Source of the DNA: Metapseudomonas boanensis
GTDB taxonomy: Bacteria; Pseudomonadota; Gammaproteobacteria; Pseudomonadales; Pseudomonadaceae
Length of the DNA stretch: 64,000 nt
Direction of reading: 5' to 3'
Assembly (NCBI RefSeq): GCF_018704125.1
Contig: NZ_JAGTIS010000005.1
Span: 62,001 to 126,000 of the forward strand
This document shows positions 17,145 through 25,158 of the stretch, piece by piece; within the stretch, counting starts at the first letter, position 1; each line of letters opens with the position of its first letter. Both the position numbers and the translations under genes were made by a program. The notes under the pieces are model-generated. The model saw only the letters and a program-made list of their open reading frames with translations. It searched no databases and was not told the DNA's origin.

Positions 17145-18500
17145 CTAGCGCGTGGCGGTGCTGGCAATGCCGCGCGGGGTAAACATTTCGGGGCGCCGCA
17201 CTTCCTTGTAGAACTTGACCTCCGCCGGCTTACCGGACGACTTGCCCATCCAGGTGAATGCGTAGCTGCCGCGGTTGAAGTCATAGAAGCCGTAACTTCC
17301 GTTGGAGACGCCGCCGAGTCCGGTGTACTCGAATATGGGATAGGTGAACCCGACACGGTGCAGAGCACCGCTGTGATCATAACCCTCGGTGGCCAGCACC
17401 ACCCAGGAGTCCTCGTCGAGGAAGTAGCGGCGCGTCTTGTATGCGTGCCGCGTGTCTGGTTTGAGCTCGGCTTCCACCACCCAGACCCGGTGTTTTTCCC
17501 AGCGAACGAAATCCGGATTCAGGAACTTCTGCCCAAGCACATCCTTGTAGTTGGATTGCAGGATCTTGTAGCTGTTGTAAGGCAGGATAATTTCCTGGCG
17601 GCCGACGAGCTTGTAATTGAAGCGATCCATGCGCCCGGAGAAGAGGAAAACCTCGTCATAGAAGGTCGCGCCACCAAAAGTCGTGGACGGGATATCGTAG
17701 GTGTAGTTGGGCGCAACCCGGACGCGGCGCTGGCCCGGATCGTAGAACCAGGCCAGAGTTCCGCCAGAACCGTAGTCCAGGCGCTCCTTGCGTAGTTGCG
17801 CATAGCCCGCGACGTTGGCAGGCGCACTGGTCACGATGTTGGCCATATCGGTCAGACCGACATTATCTGCATTCTGCAGTTTCGGCTCATAGATGACATT
17901 GGCCTTGTGCATAGTGCCTTGAGGCAACAGGGAAACAGCTCCACGCGAGTCGACCATATAGGAACCGGCACTCAACTCGAGGTAAGGGATGTAGGTGAAA
18001 TACCGGTTCCACAGCGCCTCATAACCGGTCTTAGGCGCGGGGAAGGGAATGCCGGCGAACGCATTCTCGAGTCGGTCGCCCTCCACTGTGCCACCCAGCT
18101 TTGCCTGGCCAACATGCTCGGCCGTGTTCTTCAGCACAAAGTCCGGCCAGTGCATGCTGCGATGGGTAGGGTAGACATCGACTCGATAGTCGGGAAAACG
18201 CTCGAAAAGGCTCCGCGTCCCCTGAGTGAGCTGATCCTTGTAATCCGCCAGGTTCTGATTGGTGATGCTGTAGAGCGGTTTCTCACTGCCATAAGGGTCG
18301 ATGTAGTTGCCATCCCCTGCGTATCCGGCCGGTGGCGTGGTGATACCGCCGGTATAGGCGGGAATGCTGCCATCGGCATTGGCGCCCTTGATCGCGCCAA
18401 AGGGGGTCAACTCTTCAGCGACGGCGTGCACCGTCCCCACCGTGACAGCGGCTGCCAGGCCCAGCGTGGTCACTTTCAGTTTCCAATCTCGCACTTTCAT
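17145..18500 (-). CDS. DUF1329 envelope protein
   Basis: This 451-residue protein has a signal peptide (K-L-K-V-T-T-L-G-L-A-A-A-V-T-V-G, cleavage near A-V-A) and the DUF1329 start E-L-T-P-F-G-A-I-K-G-A-N. DUF1329 proteins are periplasmic or outer-membrane associated, related to the LolA/LolB-like fold, and usually occur with DUF1302, YCF48 and RND proteins. That set is complete here. A role in moving a hydrophobic substrate across the envelope is inferred. A CA motif (18500-18507, minus strand) overlaps the start codon. Confidence 0.88.
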   Translation of the reverse strand: MKVRDWKLKVTTLGLAAAVTVGTVHAVAEELTPFGAIKGANADGSIPAYTGGITTPPAGYAGDGNYIDPYGSEKPLYSITNQNLADYKDQLTQGTRSLFERFPDYRVDVYPTHRSMHWPDFVLKNTAEHVGQAKLGGTVEGDRLENAFAGIPFPAPKTGYEALWNRYFTYIPYLELSAGSYMVDSRGAVSLLPQGTMHKANVIYEPKLQNADNVGLTDMANIVTSAPANVAGYAQLRKERLDYGSGGTLAWFYDPGQRRVRVAPNYTYDIPSTTFGGATFYDEVFLFSGRMDRFNYKLVGRQEIILPYNSYKILQSNYKDVLGQKFLNPDFVRWEKHRVWVVEAELKPDTRHAYKTRRYFLDEDSWVVLATEGYDHSGALHRVGFTYPIFEYTGLGGVSNGSYGFYDFNRGSYAFTWMGKSSGKPAEVKFYKEVRRPEMFTPRGIASTATR

Positions 18501-18507
18501 TATTGTT
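18500..18507 (-). promoter_or_regulatory. Hfq/Crc CA motif at DUF1329 start
   Basis: On the minus strand AACAATAA runs into the ATG, and a second copy lies at 18523-18530. Both fit A-A-n-A-A-n-A-A. Confidence 0.45.
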
Positions 18508-18542
18508 CTCCAGTTGGCGCTTTTATTGTTGAACCGTCGGCT

Positions 18543-21038
18543 TCACTGAACTTCCGGGACCGTACCAATCCGTTCCGAGCCTGTACGCAATCGTTCTTGC
18601 CCTTTTCCATCGGGCATCAGGGTCTTCTCCACGACATCGTTTTCCACCGAGCGGGAATCCGAATTCTCGAATTTCCGGTTGAGCAGGAGATAGGAAAGGG
18701 CCGGAATCAGCGCCAGGGCTCCAACCATGTTCCAGACGAACATGAAGGTCAGCAACCAGCCCATGTCCGCCTGGAACTTGATCGGCGACCAGATCCAGGT
18801 CACCACAGCCACCGAGAGCGTGATGCCTATTAGCGCGACGACCTTGCCGGTGAAATTCAATGCATTGCGATAGGCATCTGCCAGCGACAACCCCGCACGC
18901 AGGTGAGCCAATTGCACGCTCAATAGGTAGAGCGCGTAGTCCACACCGATCCCCACGCCAAGGGCCATTACGGGCAAGGTAGCCACCTTCAGACCGATGC
19001 CCAGCCAGACCATTAGCGCTTCGCAAAGAATTGTGGTGATGATCAGAGGAATTACCGCCACCAGCACAGCACGCCAGGACCGGAAGGTAATGAAGCACAG
19101 CAGGATTACCGCCAGATAGACCCAGAGGATCAGACGGTAGTGAGCATGCTGTACCATGTCGTTGGTCGCCGCTTCGATCCCCGCGCTGCCTGCAGCCAGA
19201 AGGAACTGGCGGTCCTCCGTGTCGTGCTCGCGGGAAAACGCCTGGACCAGCGCCACCACCCGCTCCAGCGTTTCCGCCTTGTGGTCAGCCAGGTAGGCGA
19301 TGACCGGAGCGACCGAGTAGTCCTCATTGACCAGATCGGGATAGGTCACCGCGATCTGCGACGTGGCGTTGGTAGTCATCAGCTCATCGCGCGGAATGCT
19401 CATCCACTTCGGGTTGTTTTCCGAGTTTCCGGCAGTGAATACGCGGGTCAGGCTGCCCAGCGACACGGTCGTCTGGACGCCGGGCAGACGTCGCAGCAAC
19501 TCCTCCAGACGGTCCATCTCCAGCAGGGTTTCGAAGCTGTTGATCTTGCCCGGGGCGGTCTTGACGATGATCGCGAACTGGTCGCTGGAGAGGCCGAAAT
19601 TACGCGTAATGAAGGCGTTGTCTAGGTTATAGCGCGAGTCGGCGCGCAGCTCAGGGGCACCAGGGTCAAGATCCCCTATGCGCATGTCACGGCTCGCCAG
19701 GTAACCGATGACGACGAGGACCAGCGAGACCCCGAGTAATACCTTCGCTGGGCCAGGGCGGGTGAACAGCACCAGGAACTCCAGACGGCTCTGCGCACGC
19801 CCCTCGCGCAGGCTGCGCGCAGCCGCCCGAGGCGATACGCCGGAGTAGGACAGCAGCACCGGCAGCAGGATGAGGTTGGTGAAAATCAGTACTGCAACAC
19901 CGATGCTGGCGGCGATGGCCAGGCCCTGGATCATCGGAATATCGATCATCACCAACACCGCGAAACCGACCACATCCGCCAGCAGTGCGGTGAGACCTGC
20001 CAGGAACAGGCGCCGGAAGGTGTAGCGGGCCGCGACGTAGCGATGGGTGCCGCGGCCCACATCCTGCATTACCCCGTTCATCTTCTGTGCGCCATGGGAG
20101 ATGCCGATGGCGAACACCAGGAAGGGCACCAAGATCGAGTAGGGATCGATCACATAGCCCATCAGGTGAAAGATGCCCAACTGCCAGATCACGGCCATGA
20201 TCGAGCAGACGGTTACCAGCAGCGTGCTCTTCAGGCAGCGGGTGTAGGCGAAGATGATGACCATGGCGATCAGCGCCGCAAAGACGAAGAACACCATCAC
20301 CTTGTTCAGCCCGGCGATCAGGTCACCCACCAATTGCGGGAAGCCCACCACGTGGATACCAATCTTGTCGCTCTCGAAGGCGCGAATGCTGTCCAGTTGG
20401 CGAGCGAACTCAGCGGAGTCCACCGCTTTCCCCGTCTCGGCGACTCGTTCCAGCAGGGGTACGAACAGCAGGCTGGAGCGCGCATTGTTGGCCACAAGCG
20501 TGCCGCTGAGGTTGCCGCGCGCGACGTTACGCTCGAGCTGCTCCAGCGACGGCGCGGTCCCGTCGTAGTTCTCCGGCATCACCGGCCCGCCGACGAAGCC
20601 TTGGTCGGTGACTTCGGTCCAGCGGACCACCGGCATCCACAGCGACTTCATGTACACGCGGTCAACGCCGGGCAGCAGGTACACCTTGTCGTTGATCTCC
20701 TTGAGCACCTCCAGGTACTCGGGATCGTAAATATCGCCCTGCTTATTCTCCACCACCACGCGCACGGCGTTGCCGAGCCCGCCAAGGGAGTCAGCGTTGT
20801 CGAAGTAGTTGAGGATGAAGGGGTGCGACTGCGGGATCATCTGACTGAAGTTGGAGCCAACCGTCAACCGCGCGGCCTGCCAGCCCAGCAGGAGGGTTGC
20901 CAGCAGCGACAGCAGGATCACCAGACCCCGGGAATTGAAGATCACACGCTCGGCCAGGTCGCCGCTGCAACGGTCGAAGGCCTCGACGGTCGCGACCACC
21001 GGCATATTCTTCAGGCGAGATACATCAACCTTCATCAT
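18543..21038 (-). CDS. RND/MMPL-family transporter with sterol-sensing-like domain
   Basis: This 831-residue membrane protein has about twelve predicted helices in two repeats of 1+5, each preceded by a large periplasmic loop, as in MMPL/HAE3 transporters. The second half carries G-V-G-I-G-V-D-Y-A-L-Y-L-L, a conserved transmembrane-4 motif with the Asp relay residue. The first half has the less conserved F-A-I-G-I-S-H-G-A-Q. Such proteins move hydrophobic molecules. It overlaps the YCF48 gene by ATGA (21035-21038), indicating coupled translation. Direction of transport is unknown. Confidence 0.9.
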   Translation of the reverse strand: MMKVDVSRLKNMPVVATVEAFDRCSGDLAERVIFNSRGLVILLSLLATLLLGWQAARLTVGSNFSQMIPQSHPFILNYFDNADSLGGLGNAVRVVVENKQGDIYDPEYLEVLKEINDKVYLLPGVDRVYMKSLWMPVVRWTEVTDQGFVGGPVMPENYDGTAPSLEQLERNVARGNLSGTLVANNARSSLLFVPLLERVAETGKAVDSAEFARQLDSIRAFESDKIGIHVVGFPQLVGDLIAGLNKVMVFFVFAALIAMVIIFAYTRCLKSTLLVTVCSIMAVIWQLGIFHLMGYVIDPYSILVPFLVFAIGISHGAQKMNGVMQDVGRGTHRYVAARYTFRRLFLAGLTALLADVVGFAVLVMIDIPMIQGLAIAASIGVAVLIFTNLILLPVLLSYSGVSPRAAARSLREGRAQSRLEFLVLFTRPGPAKVLLGVSLVLVVIGYLASRDMRIGDLDPGAPELRADSRYNLDNAFITRNFGLSSDQFAIIVKTAPGKINSFETLLEMDRLEELLRRLPGVQTTVSLGSLTRVFTAGNSENNPKWMSIPRDELMTTNATSQIAVTYPDLVNEDYSVAPVIAYLADHKAETLERVVALVQAFSREHDTEDRQFLLAAGSAGIEAATNDMVQHAHYRLILWVYLAVILLCFITFRSWRAVLVAVIPLIITTILCEALMVWLGIGLKVATLPVMALGVGIGVDYALYLLSVQLAHLRAGLSLADAYRNALNFTGKVVALIGITLSVAVVTWIWSPIKFQADMGWLLTFMFVWNMVGALALIPALSYLLLNRKFENSDSRSVENDVVEKTLMPDGKGQERLRTGSERIGTVPEVQ

Positions 21039-22207
21039 TGCTTACCTTCTTGCGATTGCAGCTTGTCCGTCGAATCCCGGGTTATCCCCTGGATACTGGC
21101 GAAAACCAGGCGTCCGGGTAGCCTGGCGACATCGGTGTAGAGCATCGGCGCCCGCGCCGGCTGCAGGCTGGATTCGTGCAGGTCCGCCGCGATCGACAGC
21201 ACTTCCCCGCCGGCGCTGATGGCTATGAAACGCTGCGCCTGCGGATCAAATTCGATTCGGGTGACCAGTTGGGTCAAGGGCGTGGACAGGGCAGCCCAGC
21301 TCTCCCCCCGGTTGTGGCTGGCGTAGAGCACACCCCCGAGGCCGCCGGCCAGCACCACGTCGCCATGCCCGGCAATGCTGAAGAACGAGCCCACGTGGCC
21401 GGTGGTTACTGGGCGGAAGTGGCGCTCGCGGACATCGGCCTTGAACACGACGCCCTGTTCAGAGGCGATGAACAACTGATCGCCTACCTGACCAATGGCA
21501 TTGAGGTGCAGGAAGTCCGGGTTGTCGATCTCGTGCAGCGCGGGTCGCCAGTGCTGACCGCCATCCTCGCTGGCGACCAGCATGCCGAACGGACCGCTGG
21601 CCAGGCCATCGTTGGCGCCGCTGAAATGCACGCTGAGGAAGGGCAGCACCGGTCCGGTGCCTAGATTCGTCTCCAGCTGCTGCACCAAGCCATCGCGCAC
21701 CTGCTCATCAAGCCCGGAATTCTCGCGATAGTAACGAGTGAGTTGATCGAGCGCCTGGCGCCCATCGAGCTGCTTGGTCCAGGTATTACCGCCGTCGCTG
21801 CTGGCCAGGATCACACCGTCCTGGCCCACCACCCAGCCCTGCTGGGACGAAACGAACGACAGATCGAGCAGATCGGAGCCGACCGGCGCCTGGACCTGAC
21901 GCCAGTGAATACCACCGTCTTCGCTGAGCAGGATTACGCCTCGCATGCCGACCGCAATCAGCTTGTCACCACCAAGACTGGCCAGCGCCTGTACTGGCAG
22001 GCTGTCGAGCGCCTCACGATGCAGCAGCGCCGGAGTATCCAGCGGATCAGTGAAGCCTTGGGCCAAGGCCTGATAGGCAGGCTCGAAAGAGGTGGCAAGA
22101 CAGACCACCAGGGCACCGGCGAGCTGCCGCACCGGGGAGAAGCCTGCCCTGCTTCTCCGCAACCGCGTATTACCGGGTTTGTCTTCAGAGCATGTCAGGC
22201 CACACAT
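21035..22207 (-). CDS. YCF48/BNR-repeat exported protein
   Basis: This is a 390-residue protein whose N-terminus has a positively charged stretch followed by a hydrophobic signal segment (L-A-G-A-L-V-V-C-L-A-T-S), then a beta-propeller with repeated D-G-G-x-x-W motifs (for example S-E-D-G-G-I-H-W and S-S-D-G-G-N-T-W). It resembles the YCF48/photosystem II assembly-like group found beside RND permeases in degradation clusters and may act as a periplasmic partner of that permease. ATG 22207 has AAGGA upstream; the longer reading overlaps the operator region. AACAATAA (22221-22228) is a CA motif. Confidence 0.85.
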   Translation of the reverse strand: MCGLTCSEDKPGNTRLRRSRAGFSPVRQLAGALVVCLATSFEPAYQALAQGFTDPLDTPALLHREALDSLPVQALASLGGDKLIAVGMRGVILLSEDGGIHWRQVQAPVGSDLLDLSFVSSQQGWVVGQDGVILASSDGGNTWTKQLDGRQALDQLTRYYRENSGLDEQVRDGLVQQLETNLGTGPVLPFLSVHFSGANDGLASGPFGMLVASEDGGQHWRPALHEIDNPDFLHLNAIGQVGDQLFIASEQGVVFKADVRERHFRPVTTGHVGSFFSIAGHGDVVLAGGLGGVLYASHNRGESWAALSTPLTQLVTRIEFDPQAQRFIAISAGGEVLSIAADLHESSLQPARAPMLYTDVARLPGRLVFASIQGITRDSTDKLQSQEGKQ

Positions 22208-22220
22208 ACTGGATTCCTTC

Positions 22221-22228
22221 TTATTGTT
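22221..22228 (-). promoter_or_regulatory. Hfq/Crc CA motif before YCF48 gene
   Basis: On the minus strand AACAATAA lies just upstream of the AAGGA site of the YCF48-RND-DUF1329 unit. Confidence 0.45.
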
Positions 22229-22295
22229 CCACGGCCAGCCCTCTCGAGGACCCGACCTGGTTGATTCGATTCTTAGGGATCTCGCCCCCATTGCC

Positions 22296-22313
22296 ATCGT
22301 CGGATACGACGAT
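22296..22313. promoter_or_regulatory. Palindromic operator, ATCGTCG-N4-CGACGAT (site 3)
   Basis: Perfect 7-base arms flank GATA, about 90 bases upstream of the YCF48 start. It is one of the two longest matches of the series. Confidence 0.65.
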
Positions 22314-22374
22314 ATTGCCGATCCCTCTGGACCGGCCCTTACCCGCCATCAGGCAGGCGTCCGGCGATGCCTTG

Positions 22375-22405
22375 AAAAAAATGGCCCCCGGAGCCAGGGG
22401 GCCAT
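22375..22405 (-). terminator. Rho-independent terminator after DUF1302
   Basis: On the minus strand ATGGCCCCC pairs with GGGGGCCAT around a 7-base loop, followed by seven T. It lies 17 bases past the DUF1302 stop. Confidence 0.9.
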
Positions 22406-22421
22406 CAAGCGGTTGCGGCGA

Positions 22422-24092
22422 CTAGAAATTGGTCTGGGCGGTGATCGATATCCAATCGCGGTCGTTGAGCATGAAGCTACCGTTGCCGCCTTCGAACACC
22501 GGCAGCCCCGCAGGCGTCAGCACGGTATCTCCGGTATGGGCTCGACTACCGATGTACTCGACCTTCAAGGTATGCCGGGCGTAGAAGTTAGCCGCTAGGC
22601 CGACAGAGAACTTGTAGGAGCCCTGGGCTGTGCCACCGAGAACGCCCGGATTACCTTTGAGCCCCACAGTGACGCTGGTTGGCATGCTTAGGTTGATGCC
22701 AGGTGCGACCTGTAACCACTCAGGCGTGAAGGACAGCGCCAGCGCCGTTGCGTTACGCGTCGAGCAACCGTCCCATTTGTCCTTGCCGGCACAACCTGCG
22801 TAGCCTTCAGCCTTGTAGAGCGCCTTATTCGTCGAGTCGACAGAAAGCACCCGGGTGTGGGCCAGCTCAGCAATAAAGGTACCCGTCTCGTAGAAAGGCG
22901 TCGTACTCAAGGGCACCAGGACGTTGGCGATCAGATTGACCACGTCACCGGTGGCCCCCCTTGTGGGATCGTCCGCCGCTAGGCTAGGCGTGCTGTTGAG
23001 CGCAGTGCCGTCGCGGTAGGAAAGCTCCATGCCCAGGCTGCTCTCGCCGACCGGTGTGTCCAGACTGATGCCGTAGAGATTCACATCTTGGTTGTAGGAT
23101 ATGAAGTACGATGGGGAGCGACCCTCCATCCTAAGTAGCGGTGCCCAGGGCTGCACCTCGTCCAACCGCCTATAGAAGAAGCTCACAGTCGTATCGGGGG
23201 TCGCCTGCCAGGCGGCATTGAGGCCGAAGTTGTCATTGATCTCATCTGCGCGCTCGCTCGAGCCACGTGGAATCCCGAGCATGCTGTCCTGACCGGTGAA
23301 CAGGAAATCCACCGGCGCCAGGTAGGTGCCACCCTGCGGCAGCGCGTTCTCTGCACGCTCCAGGAAATACTGGAAACCGAGACCGAAGGATGACGTCAAC
23401 TGGGTAGTCAGGTTGACCTGATTGCGCGGAAGGAAGAGCGCCTTGGTCGGAGTTCCCGGCGCGGCGGCACCGGCGATTCCATCGACTGCGCCCTGCGAAT
23501 AGGAAATGCTCTGGAAGGGGAAGAACAGCCCGTTTCCCCAGAACTGGGTATTCCGCCCAAGGCGCGCGGTATAGGAGGAATCATCGAATGAATCGGAATA
23601 CTGAACAAAAGCGTCCAGCAGCCGCCCGCCAGTAATGTAATCATGCTCCACGCCGCTGCGGTAATGGCCGGAGGGATAAGCGGCAAGTGCCCTGTAGGGT
23701 ACGCCCGGGGCGAATTCGCCGGGATTGCCTTTCACATCGTCGTCATAGGCGAAGTCATGCCAGCCTTGGGCCGAAACCCTCAGGGAAAGCTTGTCGCGAT
23801 AGGTGCCGCCGAGTTCGGTCAGCAGATTGAAGCGATTGGTTACTACATCTCCGCGATCCTTAAACTTGTATTCCGACTCATCGAAAGACGGGTTGTTGCC
23901 GATCTTGTTGTCGACGTCGCGGGCACGGAAGCCGAGGTTGTAGGTCAGGGTGTTGTCCCAGTAACCATTCCAGTCCTCGGTTTCGAAGGTGAACGCCTGC
24001 GCGTTGCCGCTGCAGAACGCCGCCATCACCATCGCCGGCAGCAGTGCCAACTGCATCGGCTTGTTGCAAGACGCTCTCCGACTGACCTTCAT
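22422..24092 (-). CDS. DUF1302 outer-membrane protein
   Basis: This 556-residue protein has a signal peptide ending near G-N-A-Q-A. It then has alternating amphipathic beta-strands typical of the DUF1302 porin-like family (F-E-T-E-D-W-N-G-Y-W-D-N-T-L-T-Y) and ends in Phe, as outer-membrane barrels do. AAAGGAG precedes ATG 24092; upstream in-frame codons are not barrel-like. It is probably the outer-membrane channel for the pathway substrate, working with the YCF48/RND/DUF1329 unit downstream. It has its own operator (24242-24259), leader CA motif (24113-24120) and terminator, so it is a separate transcription unit. Confidence 0.9.
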   Translation of the reverse strand: MKVSRRASCNKPMQLALLPAMVMAAFCSGNAQAFTFETEDWNGYWDNTLTYNLGFRARDVDNKIGNNPSFDESEYKFKDRGDVVTNRFNLLTELGGTYRDKLSLRVSAQGWHDFAYDDDVKGNPGEFAPGVPYRALAAYPSGHYRSGVEHDYITGGRLLDAFVQYSDSFDDSSYTARLGRNTQFWGNGLFFPFQSISYSQGAVDGIAGAAAPGTPTKALFLPRNQVNLTTQLTSSFGLGFQYFLERAENALPQGGTYLAPVDFLFTGQDSMLGIPRGSSERADEINDNFGLNAAWQATPDTTVSFFYRRLDEVQPWAPLLRMEGRSPSYFISYNQDVNLYGISLDTPVGESSLGMELSYRDGTALNSTPSLAADDPTRGATGDVVNLIANVLVPLSTTPFYETGTFIAELAHTRVLSVDSTNKALYKAEGYAGCAGKDKWDGCSTRNATALALSFTPEWLQVAPGINLSMPTSVTVGLKGNPGVLGGTAQGSYKFSVGLAANFYARHTLKVEYIGSRAHTGDTVLTPAGLPVFEGGNGSFMLNDRDWISITAQTNF

Positions 24093-24112
24093 CAGCGGTT
24101 CTCCTTTTGTAA

Positions 24113-24120
24113 TTATTCTT
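24113..24120 (-). promoter_or_regulatory. Hfq/Crc CA motif before DUF1302
   Basis: On the minus strand AAGAATAA matches A-A-n-A-A-n-A-A, upstream of the AAAGGAG site. Confidence 0.4.
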
Positions 24121-24241
24121 GGAATCTCGGTGACCACCCTCGTCGAGACGGGTGTGCTCGTGTGTATGCCAGGGCTCTTCGGCATTGCGACCGCGAGCCC
24201 GGAGACGGAATCAACGCTAAGGCATCCCTGCCCAATGCCCC

Positions 24242-24259
24242 ATCGTCGGATGCGACGAT
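24242..24259. promoter_or_regulatory. Palindromic operator, ATCGTCG-N4-CGACGAT (site 4)
   Basis: Perfect 7-base arms flank GATG, 150 bases upstream of the DUF1302 start and 45 bases beyond the crotonase stop. Confidence 0.65.
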
Positions 24260-24303
24260 TTTCTACGCGGGCCCCTTGCAACGCGGCACGCAGCCTTCCT
24301 ACC

Positions 24304-25158
24304 TCAGCGGAATTGCGGCTCGCCCTGCCAGTCGAAGCAGGCCGGAAGATCGCTCGACACCCGATCAGGGAATTCGGCCGGACGTTTATCCAGGAAGGCC
24401 GAGACACCCTCGCGGGCATCGGCGGATCGGCCGCGTGCCTGCACCGCGCGGCTGTCCAGTTCGTGCGCCGCCATGGGGTGTTCGGCTGTGCTCATGCGCC
24501 AGATCATCTGCCGCGTCACGGCGAGTGAGACGGGGGCGCTGTGCTCGACAAAACTGCGCGCCATCTCCTTGGCTGCACCGAGCAGCTTCTCGGGGTCGTG
24601 GGTGGAATGCAGCAGGCCTCGGGCGAGCGCCTCGTCTGCAGCGACGAGGCGCCCGGAATAGCACCACTGCAAGGCCGTGGAGACACCCACTGCCTTGGAA
24701 AGGAACCAGGACGAGGCCGCCTCGGGGACTATCCCGCGACGGGCGAAGACGAAGCCGAAGCGTGCCAGATTGGAAGCCAGACGCACGTCCATGGCCAGTT
24801 GCATGGTTGCGCCAACGCCCACCGCCGCGCCGTTCACCGCGCCGATGATCGGCTTGAGGCTGCGGAAGATGCGCAGGGTGAGCAGCCCTCCCTCATCGCG
24901 GAACACGTCATCACCGGCATAGTCGAAGCTGCCGGCGCCAGCCGACAGATCCGCCCCGGCGCAGAAGGCGCGACCTCGCCCCGTGACCACAAGGGCACGC
25001 ACGCTGTCCTCGGCATCGGTGTAATCGAGGGCAGCGAGAAACTCGCGGACCATCTCCGAGGTGAAGGCATTGAGCTTGTCCGGTCGATTGAGGTAGAGCA
25101 CGGCGATGCCGTCCTCGTCGAGGGTCAGTTCCAGGTTGTCGAACTTCGGGCAGGTCAT
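24304..25158 (-). CDS. Enoyl-CoA hydratase/isomerase (crotonase) family
   Basis: This 284-residue crotonase has the oxyanion-hole segments A-F-C-A-G-A-D-L and G-A-A-V-G-V-G-A-T-M, and an acidic residue at G-I-V-P-E-A near 150. The first glutamate position of two-acid hydratases is not obvious, so isomerase or retro-Claisen activity is possible. The ATG overlaps the stop of the double CoA-transferase gene by ATGA, so the two are coupled. It may act on the CoA ester that the transferase makes. Confidence 0.85.
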   Translation of the reverse strand: MTCPKFDNLELTLDEDGIAVLYLNRPDKLNAFTSEMVREFLAALDYTDAEDSVRALVVTGRGRAFCAGADLSAGAGSFDYAGDDVFRDEGGLLTLRIFRSLKPIIGAVNGAAVGVGATMQLAMDVRLASNLARFGFVFARRGIVPEAASSWFLSKAVGVSTALQWCYSGRLVAADEALARGLLHSTHDPEKLLGAAKEMARSFVEHSAPVSLAVTRQMIWRMSTAEHPMAAHELDSRAVQARGRSADAREGVSAFLDKRPAEFPDRVSSDLPACFDWQGEPQFR

